Of a stretch of DNA of 64,000 bases, positions 32,786 through 44,823 are shown in pieces (within the stretch, counting starts at the first letter, position 1; every line of letters starts with the position of its first letter). Source of the stretch: Meghimatium bilineatum. Lineage: Eukaryota; Mollusca; Gastropoda; Stylommatophora; Philomycidae. The notes beneath the pieces were generated by a model that made no database searches, was not told where the DNA came from, and saw only the letters and a list, made by a program, of their open reading frames with translations. The position numbers were made by a program, and so were the translations under genes. Where the stretch lies: contig CM067309.1 of assembly GCA_034231615.1 (NCBI GenBank), positions 32,848,088 to 32,912,087 on the forward strand, written 5' to 3'.

Positions 32786-33074
32786 ATGAAAGATTTTTCT
32801 ATTGGACAACTGGCTGGGAAAATGTGGATGAAGACTGTATTGCGTGCAGTGCAGGTCATTGTGCAAAGGTGCAGAAATTTTGAAAAACTTTTGAAGGACA
32901 GGGACAGATGCTTCTTTAAGGTCAATTAAAAACAGCAGTGACAGACTCATTCTACAATTAACAGTACCTGAAAACACATCCTGCAAAATAACCATCTAAA
33001 AGATGAAAAAGACCATACACATTTGATTAGTGTATGCATTACATTCACAGTATATTCTAGTAATGTTTCCATAC

Positions 33075-33415
33075 ACTCAGCACATTTGTGTAATGTGTAC
33101 TTTACCACACAGCACATTTGTGTAATGTGTACTTTACCACACAGCACATTTGTGTAATGTGTACTTTACCTCACAGCACATTTGTGTAATGTGTACTTTA
33201 CTTCACAGTACATTTGTGTAATGTGTCTTGTAGCTCACAGTACATTTGTGTAATATATTTTTTACTTTACAGCACATTTGTGTAATGTATTCTTTACCTC
33301 ACAGCACATCTGTGCAATGTGTCCTTGACCTCACATTACATCTGTGCAATGTGTTCTTGACCTCACAGTACATTTGTGTAATGTGACCTTTACCTCACTA
33401 TACATTTGAGTTAAG
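33075..33415. repeat. ~32-bp minisatellite, ~10 units
   Basis: Units carry 'cagcacatttgtgtaatgtg' and a variable 'tactttacc' part. Divergence increases towards the 3' end. Confidence 0.95.
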
Positions 33416-34457
33416 AGGTTAAATCGCCATCTACTTAGCCAGCTGTGTTTCAAGTATCTTTATAATGACTTGAGTATCGTAATTTTCTAATTGCTAAATA
33501 GCTACTCATAAGATGGTGTTTCATGATTTTCATTGCTGGATAAGCATGGTTAAATGGAAGTGCTAGTTTAAAAAACTAAGAACATTGTGTTTATAAATGT
33601 CCAACATTAAAAAACGTGTGTAAAACATTATTGCTGCGGTTGTTGCTGATTGTAAATAAGAAACTAGTACAGCGAACATAATCTAGAAGGAATGAGTGGC
33701 TTTCACAAATACATGTTCAGTGAAATGGCAAAATAGTGTATAGCTGGTGCATAGAATAGTGTGGATGTTGTCTGTTATATCATGTGATTTGAAACAGGAG
33801 AGTTGGTTAACCCATGATGTCAAATTATCAAAGTGACTAACACATGTCATGTGATCTAACACATTTGACTTATTGTGAGAATTGGTTACCCGTGAACAAC
33901 AAATTATCAAAGTGTTTTGATAATTTGATGATGTTTGCATAGAACATCTCGTTCTGACCACATTCAATAGTACAGGTCATCTGGGTTCCCATGATGTTCA
34001 GATGAATGCCTTCATGCTCCTTGGATGACTAGACTCATTATGCGCTTGAGAATCAATATATCCAATAGTGTAGTACACTACAATTTTTGGGAATAACATC
34101 CATCATTCCTATGTGCAGACATCATGCTATGTTCTATTTCAGTTTCAAAGTTTTGCCTGTTCCTGAAATAACTTCTGTATTGACTTGAGCAATAAAGGCA
34201 ATATGTTTGCACCAATACCTGAAGAAAGAAACATGTTAATAATTCAGTTGACTAGATATACTCTTCAGAGAGTAAAGACTCTGTGCCCGGATCAACACCC
34301 ATAAGGATTTGTGCAAATGAGGGTACATTTTGTTTACAGTTATACCCAGAGAAGGAAACCTTCTATCAGTACCAGATTACCCAGTATGCTGAATAGGCCA
34401 TGTACTGTGTACTCCATGCTTTATATATGGACTCCTTGACAGCGAATCAATATATTG
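33416..34457. other. No recognisable feature
   Basis: Anonymous DNA with a loose internal duplication ('aaattatcaaagtg' near 33821 and 33901). Confidence 0.45.
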
Positions 34458-34467
34458 TATGATTGTT

Positions 34468-34737
34468 ATATAACAATCTGGGAGCGTGGTTAGCGCACTG
34501 GCTTCGCATATGAGTGGTCCTGGGTTCATTCCCCAGTTGAGGCGGATATGTTTTCAGATCGCAACGGCTCCCAGGTCGACCCAGCCTTAAATGGGTACCG
34601 GATTAATCCGGGAAGTAAAGACTGCGAGGGAGAGGAGATGGCTACCGCCCTCATTTGCAGAGCCTGTGAAATGTGAGATCGCTAACATCTCACACCCCTA
34701 CGGCATTAATAAATGCTATGGGTTACTTTACTTTTAC
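34468..34737 (+). mobile_element. tRNA-derived SINE
   Basis: A 270-bp element has a tRNA-like head from about 34480, with an A box (tggttagcgcactgg) and a B box (gggttcattcc), spaced as in a tRNA gene. A 200-bp body follows and the end is T/A-rich ('ttactttactttta'). A 10-bp TSD, tatgattgtt, lies at 34458-34467 and 34738-34747. The tRNA part has lost pairing and is not a functional tRNA. It is unrelated to the GAA-tail SINEs. Confidence 0.88.
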
Positions 34738-34874
34738 TATGATTGTTGAGTAATATTGTGTATTATTTTTTTGGAAGGGTTACTTAATATTTAAAAAAGG
34801 CAATCTTTATTTTTTGGATATGATATGAGACAATACAGTTCATCAGATCTGGAGAATATAGGCAAGGGAGGTCG

Positions 34875-35010
34875 AGAAATATAGCGTGAGAAAATATTAG
34901 TTAGTCTGACATTGTGGCAGGCTAAGAGTCAACAACGATACTGGAAAAAGAGAGTTGTGGAGATTCATGGCTGCCTACACCATTCGTCACTGCACCTGAT
35001 GATGATGTTT
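34875..35010 (+). mobile_element. Possible LINE 3' end
   Basis: 'ELWRFMAAYTIRHCT' followed by a (GAT)n run resembles the C-terminus of RTE-like LINEs. It is too short for assignment. Confidence 0.35.
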
Positions 35011-35549
35011 GAGGGGTGTCAAAATGTAAATTATCTAGGGGCCTTCACAAGATTTAATCATACACTGCTTCAAAAACTGCATACAAAGTGGCCCAGAGAA
35101 AGACAACAATAATCAAAGAAGAGATATTTTAAATGGAATGTCGGATTGCACTTCCAAAAAAAAAGAAATGGGAAAAATAACAATCTATGAGGAGAAAATA
35201 CTTGATCTAAAGCTGGAGCATAGATATGTTTCTAGCAGATTTGTTGACAAAGTGTAGACACAGTTCATGCACATGGATGCCTGGTGTTATATGGTCCGAT
35301 TTTTGTCAGTCCCACTTAGTTGTCTTGGCTGTTGACACTTGGTGGTTGTTAAGTGTTTGCATTGCTTCAAGTGGGGGAAGTGATATTTGTGTACATATTA
35401 CATATGGTATATTGTGATCACTAGGTCATATTCATAAGTTCTGTCTAGAGTAGAAATATATTGTGAAATCCCCATCTCTGATCAGTAGCATGGTATACTT
35501 CTTCACTGCATAATTTACACGCTGTATTGGTTTATTGTAACAGTAAATT

Positions 35550-36510
35550 TTTACATTGTAGGAATATATTGTTGGCTTATGTTGATGGTAAATTGTAGGA
35601 ATATATTGTTGGCTTATGTTGATGGTAAATTGTAGGAATATATTGTTGGCTTATGTTGATGGTAAATTGTCACATTGTAGGAATATATAGGCTTATGTTG
35701 GTGGTAAATTGTTACATTGTAGGAATATATTGTTGGCTTATGTTGATGGTAAATTGTCACATTGTAGGAATATATTATTGGCTTATGTTGATGGTAAATT
35801 GTCACATTGTAGGAATATATTATTGGCTTATGTTGATGGTAAATTGTCACATTGTAGGAATATATTATTGGCTTATGTTGATGGTAAATTGTCACATTGT
35901 AGGAATATATTATTGGCTTATGTTGATGGTAAATTGTCACATTGTAGGAATATATTGTTGGCTTATGTTGATGGTAAATTGTAGGAATATATTGTTGGCT
36001 TATGTTGATGGTAAATTGTAGGAATATATTGTTGGCTTATGTTGATGGTAAATTGTCACATTGTAGGAATATATAGGCTTAAGTTGGTGGTAAATTGTTA
36101 CATTGTAGGAATATATTGTTGGCTTATGTTGATGGTAAATTGTCACATTGTAGGAATATATTATTGGCTTATGTTGATGGTAAATTGTCACATTGTAGGA
36201 ATATATTGTTGGCTTATGTTGATGGTAAATTGTCACATTGTAGGAATATATTGTTGGCTTATGTTGATGGTAAATTGTCACATTGTAGGAATATATTGTT
36301 GGCCTATGTTGATGGTAAATTGTCACATTGTAGGAATATATTGTTGGCTTATGTTGATGGTAAATTGTCACATTGTAGGAATATATTGTTGGCTTATGTT
36401 GATGGTAAATTGTCACATTGTAGGAATATATTATTGGCTTATGTTGATGGTAAATTGTCACATTGTAGGAATATATTGTTGGCCTATTTAAATTGTTACA
36501 TTGTAGGAGT
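35550..36510. repeat. 45-bp minisatellite, ~22 units, with higher-order repeat
   Basis: The unit carries 'aggaatatattgttggctta', 'tgttgatggtaaattg' and 'tcacattgt'. Some units lack 'tcacattgt'. A distinctive variant ('atataggctta...ttggtgg') occurs at 35681 and 36067, 386 bp apart and with the same neighbours, so a block of about eight units was duplicated. Long open frames on both strands are artefacts. Confidence 0.97.
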
Positions 36511-37061
36511 ATATTGCTTGATTTATTGTGATAGTAAAGTTATGAATTTCATCCCAGCTTAAGATATCTCTGGCGAACATTAATGTATTGCAAACATAGG
36601 AAATCCATCCTTCCTTTAAGTACAACAGTAGGATGGAGAAGGAATTGTGGTTATGAAAGTGGTTATACCTTAGAGACTGTTATTTAGAGGATATCTCTTG
36701 AATCAGTGTAGAGACTGTCATTAGAGGAAATCTCAATATAGATAATATAGTTTTTAAAAAAACCGTTCTTTATAGGAAATGCTTAAATGATCATTTTTAT
36801 AAATGTTAAGGAGGTCATATAATTTATTTTTGCATCAGAACTTGGAAATTTTGTTTTCGAAGATAAATATATTTGTGTCTTGTCTGTATTTTAAATTGTT
36901 CTTTTTAACAGTGACTTCCTTATATGGTATTGTGATGGGTCATGAGTGTAATCGATAGTGAGTATAACTTGCTTACTTAAATTGACCACTCGTTGATTGT
37001 TGAAGACAGTCATTGCACATGATTATACATTTGGATTTGCACATTGTGTCTAAAATTCAAG
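36511..37061. other. Upstream flank or 5' UTR of the septin gene
   Basis: No TATA box or start-site signal can be called. The ATG at 37062 is preceded by 'aaaattcaag', a weak splice acceptor at best. A more normal acceptor is 'ttgttgaagacag' near 37005. The non-coding 5' exon cannot be fixed from sequence alone. Confidence 0.35.
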
Positions 37062-37265
37062 ATGAATAACACTAATGGATTATCAAATGGAACGACAGGT
37101 CATTTTTTAAAATGCCCTTCGAGAGAATCTTCTGTTGGTCCAGCAGGCAGTGACACTTCTGAATCGTCTGTGGATTCCACTAATCAACATAAACCACAAA
37201 AGCTTTTTCGGATACGATCGAGGGCTGGGGAAATGACTTTTGGAAAACTTCTAGCAAGCCCACTT
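37062..37265 (+). CDS. SEPTIN2: Septin coding exon 1
   Basis: 68 codons from ATG, rich in Ser, Gly and Thr, then the basic [20 protein letters not shown]. It ends in phase 0 at donor gtaagt. This exon is specific to the N-terminal tail and is the least conserved; the choice of this ATG is plausible but unproven. Confidence 0.82.
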
Positions 37266-40200
37266 GTAAGTTTTTATTGAAACATTTAGCTTGTGTCACC
37301 TCTGCTATTAAAACATTTAGCTTGTATCACCTCCGCTATTGAAACGTATAACTTGTATCACCTCTGCTATTTTCAATAGTATCTAACTGTGGATATCATT
37401 CAGATAATTTGTCTCAGCATGTTCCTGTAACTATGGAAATCTGGTCATGTGTCATTAGTTATATCAGTGCTTATTAGTTCTTTATGTGCTGTCATCAGAA
37501 CAAGGAAGAACTAACACATTCTGTCTGTTTTACTGAAACATAAACGTTTAATCTTGATATGTATTGGTGAACTAAGCTTGGAAAACTTCTCAATCAGCTG
37601 ATAAAGGTTTATTTACATCTCATGTTTTCTGCTGAAGGTGGATGTTTCGGACCATTGCCGCAAATAAAACAGCGACACAACGCACTTCCTTTCTCTGGAC
37701 TGCAAAGTGCTGGAAATCTAGTAGTACCATTGTCATGCTGCAAGAGAGATTAAGCAGGGGTTTGAGAATGAACGCAGAAGAACATCTCATGTTTCACTCA
37801 AAATCTTTGTTACTGACACAGACATTTTTCAGTTCCATTTTTATTACATTTTGATTCCATAAATTTCCCATTTTATTAATTATAATTTGTGTTCACAATC
37901 ATATAACAGCTGCTGTTTTTTTTAAAATGTATGCAATAGCTTTACTTAATAATATGAAAAACCTTTGATTCTGTGTTTTTTCTAATTCACAGTTTGTCAA
38001 TCCAGAACAAGCGGGATATGTGGGGTTTGCCAATTTACCTAATCAGGTCCACAGAAAGTCTGTCAAGAAAGGCTTTGAGTTCACACTTATGGTTGTTGGT
38101 AAGTTGTAATGTAATAGTGCTGCAAACTCACAAACACATAAATGTTTCTTAACCAGTCATTTTCATTAACTCACAGAAGAACAGTAGTTTATACAAACAA
38201 AACACACAGTTATTGAATCCTCTTGCTCAGTGCAAGTCAATATTACTGCATTGACAAAATATATAATATCAGTGAATGGCCAATGTTCTTATAACTCATG
38301 TCTAACGTTCTATCCTGTTGTATATCTGGAAAACATCTACTAGTCTCTGAAGCTTAGAGCTTTGAGATTTCTAATCCCTCTGAAGATGTGTCTACTGTAA
38401 TGCCAAAGTCCTGAAGCACAGTCTGTCTGTCATGTAACTCCAAAACTAATTCTGGTATCAAATTCTTTCTTGAAATCTAGAGTTAACCTGTCACTATCTG
38501 TGTACTCGACTCATCTCTGACCTGGGTTCTAACTTGGTTCAGCTCTATTATCTTTTCGTAGAGACACCTTACTCTGACTCCTAAACTCCAGTACTAACTT
38601 AAAATCTACCAGTAACTCTTCTAACTCTGAACTAATCCCTGCTGAATCTTAACGAGTCCTTGTAGCGCTTTTTTTGGTCACCTAGAGATCGTTTACCTTT
38701 CTCCAGCTCATCATAGAGAAGTATTTTGGGCAGGCGATGGTCTGGCATACGTACCAAATGACCGGCCCAACGAATCTGTGTCTGCATCAGGATAGTATCA
38801 ATGCTGGCATACCAGATCTGTCACCGACAGTGGTATCTGGAATCTTGTCTTGCCATCTGATGTTCATAACTACCCTAAGACAAGTTGTGTGAAAGTGATT
38901 GAATTTCCTCACATGACATATATACACAGTCCATGTTTCACTATTATAACAGCATATCTTTAGTACAAGGAATGTAGCAAAGCAAGCATAATGTTTCACA
39001 TAGATAATCTGCTCAGTCACTACAGAAAGATACAGGTAATCTTTCCCATAGATAGTCTACTCACTACACATAGATAATCTTTCCCATAGACAGTCTACTC
39101 ACTACACATAGATAACCTTTCACATAGACAGTCTACTCACTACACATAGATAACCTTTCCCATAGATAGTCTACTCACTACACATAGATAATCTTTCACA
39201 TAGACAGTCTACTCACTACACATAGATAACCTTTCACATAGACAGTCTACTCACTACACATAGATAACTTTTCCCATAGATAGTCTACTCACTACACATA
39301 GATAACTTTTCCCATATACAGTCTACTCACTACACATAGACAGTCTACTCACTACACATAGACAGTCTACTCACTACACATAGACAGTCTACTCACTACA
39401 CATAGACAGTCTACTCACTACACATAGATAACCTTTCACATAGACAGTCTACTCACTACACATAGACAGTCTACTCACTACACATAGACAGTCTACTCAC
39501 TACACATAGATAACCTTTCACATAGACAGTCTACTCACTACACATAGACAGTCTACTCACTACACATAGATAACCTTTCACATAGACAGTCTGCTCAGTC
39601 ACTACAGAAAGATAATCTTTCACATAGTCTGCTCAGTCACTACAGAAAGATAATCTTTCACATAGACAGTCTGCTCAGTCACTACAGAAAGATTTACATA
39701 GACAATCTGCTCACTACAGAAATATCATTTTGAACATAGATAGCCCACCAACTTCAGAAAGTTCATGTTACACATAGATAGTCTGCCCACATTTACAGTG
39801 AATCCAATGGAACTGGATTATCTTTTGAAGCCATGATATTGTGTTGCTATATTCTACTCGGTGTGAGTTTTGTGACTTGCTAAGATGTAGAAATTGTCCA
39901 TAAATTTCTGGAGCACAAAGCCAATGATACATTACATTCAACCATATACACATACACACACTCATCCATGCACAATGTCAGTGATACATTACATCATTAC
40001 ATTCAACCATATGCACACACACACAGACTCACTCACTCAAGCACACAATCTCACATCAATGCTGACAATGACTACTTGAGTGAGACAATATTTCGATTTA
40101 CAGGTGAGTCAGGTCTTGGCAAGTCTACTTTAGTAAACAGTCTCTTTCTCACGGATCTATACCCAGAGAGACACATCCCCTCTGCTGCAGGTGAGTTATT

Positions 40201-43200
40201 TTAACTTCTCCAATCAATCATTAGTAAAGATGGCGAAGATCATTAGAGAAAGATAAGAATAACAGAGTCTTTTGAGAAAGTAGTAATGTCCCTCATTTAC
40301 AGTAACCAACATAAGGAATACTGCATTTTGGACATCGACACTAAATGGTAAGGTGGTATTCACACATACCACAATAGTGGTAGTTATGAATTAGCATCTT
40401 AGCAAAGGCTTTCCAATAAGTGCTTAGTTGCCCAAGTAATGTTTGACCAGATATTGCTTGACTAGTCGCCTACTCTGTAGCAATGGTTACATTTCAGATG
40501 TATCTGGTGTAAGTGATGTAATTGGCATACAGATTTTAAAACAATAACAGAAAGTACTGTAAATTCTTCAATCTTTAATGTGCTGACCACAACCAAAGTG
40601 CGTGACCATGATTTAGGGAACCTAGATAATGGATGACCGTATAATGTACGCTGATTCTGCAGGTAGTATGCAGTCACCATAAATGGATTTGCTGAAATTT
40701 GTGATTTCCAACTTGGGCTTAACCATCAACATAAAGAAAGCAGGTCTTCTTCTTTCATTCGCCTGAAATTTTTTCTTTTGTTCTGTTAACCTGATTGTAA
40801 TTATTATCTTGCACAGAAGTTTTCTTGAGGCAAAGCTTGGAACAGGGCAATGAAGTTTTGCTAATCACTGGAAACATACATGGCACACACAAATCAACGT
40901 TTTTACCAAATGTCCTTTATCAAGAATACATTCACAACAAAATACGATGAGTAGAACAGCACTATTGATGATTACATGGCAGAATCATATCTAAATATAG
41001 ATATAATCCGGAAGAGTTAAAACTAGAAAGTCTGAGGTGAAACAACACAAACAAAAAATAGACAAAACACACCCAAATATTGGTGCAACAAGACAAATAG
41101 AGAAATAATGGAACAAGATATCATCAGTTCTACTGATGGGTATTGATCCCAAAGAGTTCAATCATGCCAAATTGATATACTTGCATATAGTGGTTCTCAA
41201 GCATGTGATGGATCCGGTCATCTGAGAAGCACAACTTAATGGCCCGTCACTTGAATATCATGGTCACCCCAATAGCCTGTGCCATTGAAGTGGTCAGCAA
41301 CAAGAGTACCACTTTAGACTTTGATGCTGTACAGATGTTCACAGAATTGGTCTGCAAGCCTCCTTCCAGTCTCACTTATGTACGTCATGGTGTAACACTT
41401 GCAGATAATTGCATAAATTACATTATGTGAAACATAAATGTGAGATTAACTGAAGCTGAGCACCTATGGATATGTTCACTATGCGAAGATGATAATCAAC
41501 ACACCTAACCTAAACCCATATCTGAAGATTTGATTTGATTTTCTGCATTTCGTATCATGTTTCTTAGCAATAAAATAATACAGATTGAACATTTGTGTTA
41601 AATAACTTAACCATGTTTCTTTTAGACAAAGCTGAGTAATTTCATACTAGACAAAGAGTATTTAAAGCAAATCTGGCCATGTTAATTATGTTGTCATTAT
41701 TCAGATCTGTTCCTCCCTCTCTGCAAATTTGTACCTCTTTAACTCTTAGTGGACCAGGGACAAAATCAGAATATACGGCAAAACGACAAATAGGTCTTTT
41801 GGTACACTATGAGTTAATCAACTATAAATCAGATTTATGGCCTATTAAAAGTTTGTATAATCTAAGTATTGCTTCATGAGACTCCATTTAATACTTTTGG
41901 AAATCAACCTGTCAGCTGTTTCACAGAGCTGTTTGTGCTTTTGTTCATTGGCAGCAGTTCATTGACTTAACTCTTAACATATAAGGCAATAATTGAACGC
42001 AATTAAACTTGGTACTTAATGCTATTTGTTTAGAATAGTAATCTTTCAGAAACAGCCCATAATAACAGGGTTTTATCCTGAGTATACTAGGAGTCTGTTG
42101 TGACATGAAACCTTTATCTTGTTATTCTCCCTGATGTGATCTGTTTACCTCTCTGCTGAGGTCCGTCTTTCAGGTATTATGATGTGATCTGTCTTCAAGT
42201 GTGTTGTCATTATTTGCCTACCTCTCAGATGAGATCTGACTGCCATTCGGGTGTGATGAGATATGATCTGTCTTCAAGTGTGTTGTCATTTTCTGCCTAC
42301 CTCTCAGATGAGATCTGACTGCCATTCAGGTGTGATGAGATATGATCTGTCTTCAAGTGTGTTGTCATTTTCTGCCTACCTCTCAGATGAGATCTGACTG
42401 CCATTCAGGTGTGATGAGATATGATCTGTCTTCAAGTGTGTTGTCATTATCTGCCTACCTCTCAGATGAGATCTGACTGCCATTCAGGTGTGATGAGATA
42501 TGATCTGTCTTCAAGTGTGTTGTCATTATCTGTCTACCTCTTCTAACCGTCTTTCCATAGAAACATGGTACACCAAATTCTACCTTTCAGATGAGATCTG
42601 ACTGCCATTCAGATGTGATGATGTGATCTGTCTTCAAATGTGATGACATGATCTCTCAGACAAGATTCTGTCATCTCTACCGTTCATATATGATAATGTG
42701 ATATGTGTTCAAGTGTGATGATATGATCTGTCTGCTTCTTGGATGTGATATTTCTGCTTTTCATGTGTGAATTTATGATCTGTCTACCTCTCAGACATGA
42801 GCCATCTGCCTCTCAGGTGGGATAATGATATATGACTGCGGTATGGACTGATGACATCTGTTAACCTCTCAAGTTAATGATTCTGGGAGGTCTGCATCTC
42901 TGATGTTGAAAAGGTTGAAAGGTGTAAAGGATTGACGTAATTATACTCAAGTTCCCTGTGGGAGGATTATATAAATAGACGCAATCCTGACATCAAATCT
43001 TGCAGCCGAAAATTCAATAAATTTGCTGTAAATTGAAATTGGTTGTACACAATGGTCATTGTGATTGCTGATGACAAATATATGGTGGAGTGCTCTATAA
43101 ACATTAGTCTTATGGTTTAGTTTTGTGATGTTCAAGAAACATGTCTAATTTAATCATCAAACAACTTTTATTAGCTTCCTGATTTCTGTTAGGGTCATAA

Positions 43201-43986
43201 AATAAGATCATGTACTCATTACTTGCTTTCAAAAACAGTGGAGCGTAACATACTTGAAATGTGTAGCTTAACGTGTTCAGGAAGTATGTAGCACATTCAC
43301 TATTCAAGAGAGGAAACTAATGTCACGAAAAGTACATTAAAAAAAAAAAAAGGAGCCGGAAACAAATACAAAGCTGTCAATGCAAAGAGATGGACTCATA
43401 ACCTCCATCTCATTTCCTTAGAAAAGAAAAAAAGGCGAAATTATGTTTAGTTACAAGCTATAGTGATGCTCGGCTGAATTTTACGTAATTTTGATAGAAT
43501 AAAGTAGAAATAGAGCACGGTAAAAGGAATGTCACAAGAGAAGGAATCATGAGTGTAAAACCCAATGTCACAAGAGAAGGAATCATGAGTGTAAAACCCA
43601 ATGTCACAAGAGAAGGAATCATGAGTGTAAAACCCAATGTCACAAGAGAAGGAATCATGAGTGTAAAACCCAACCAAATTAATGCTTCACGTCAATGATG
43701 TCAACTGTGCAAACAGACATACCGGTATACAAATACACAGAATCGTGTATATGGTAAGATCACACAAAGTCGTATGGAGATGGGGACTACCAATAAACAT
43801 CGTCGAAATTTGGGGGATGGGAGGAGGTCAGTGGTTGACAATGTGAATGGAGACTGGGTTTAATCAAATGTGATGAAAATAATACTGTTGATATATTCAC
43901 ACACTCACGCACGCACGCACACACACGCACGCACGCACGCACGCACTCACACAAAAACACACACACACACGCACGCACGCACACAC

Positions 43987-44028
<42 letters not shown>

Positions 44029-44791
44029 GCATTGTTGCTCGTCCATCACAAGTGATGATGACCATTTGCTACATCCACTTTTGAAATCCACTAGAGATAT
44101 GTTCTTGCCTATGAGTTCATAGATGGTTAAATAAGCCCCATTCGAGCCACAAATGTCCTTGGGCATGGATTGACCACTGTTGACTGTTTTTGGTTTAATC
44201 TAGTTACTCTCCACTATTGAACTGCTGCATATCTCCTCTTTTCACAAGATGATGAACCCTTTTTGATTAGAGCATGATATAAATCTATTTTATACAAGTT
44301 CTTCCCATGTATCTTGGTCTATTTGAAAGGCTTTCAGTGAGGTTTTTAATGAATCCTTATAGCACTCCTTTTGGCCACATTTGAGATCGTGTACCCTTCT
44401 CTAGCTCACCATAAAGAAGTGTCTTTGGCAGATGATGGTCTGGCATATGTACCAAATGGCCTGCCCAACAAATCTGTGTCTGCATCAGAATAGTGTCAAT
44501 GCTAGGGATACCAAATCTGTCATGAAAAGACGGTACAATACAAGAATCAGTGGACAAATCACATACCAACTTTTTAATTTCATATGCTATTGCACTATCT
44601 CGGAAGTTTAAAATGTCATAATTTAAAATACCGATTTAGCGATTTGCGCGCAATGAACTGGCCATCCACTTCCCACTCAGTGTGCAGCACACATGTTGAG
44701 TGATCAGGGGCTCTCATCTTGCAACATGTAAAATATTGGATGCTTCGGTATATGCATCTTTATCGGCATATATACACAATTACACATGCAT

Positions 44792-44823
<32 letters not shown>

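Noticed and set aside
34480-34552. tRNA gene
   Set aside because: A and B boxes are there, but the cloverleaf is not complete and the unit continues into a SINE body with a TSD.
35613-36562. Open frames of 90-155 codons on both strands
   Set aside because: They follow a 45-bp array whose length is divisible by three; no protein family resemblance.
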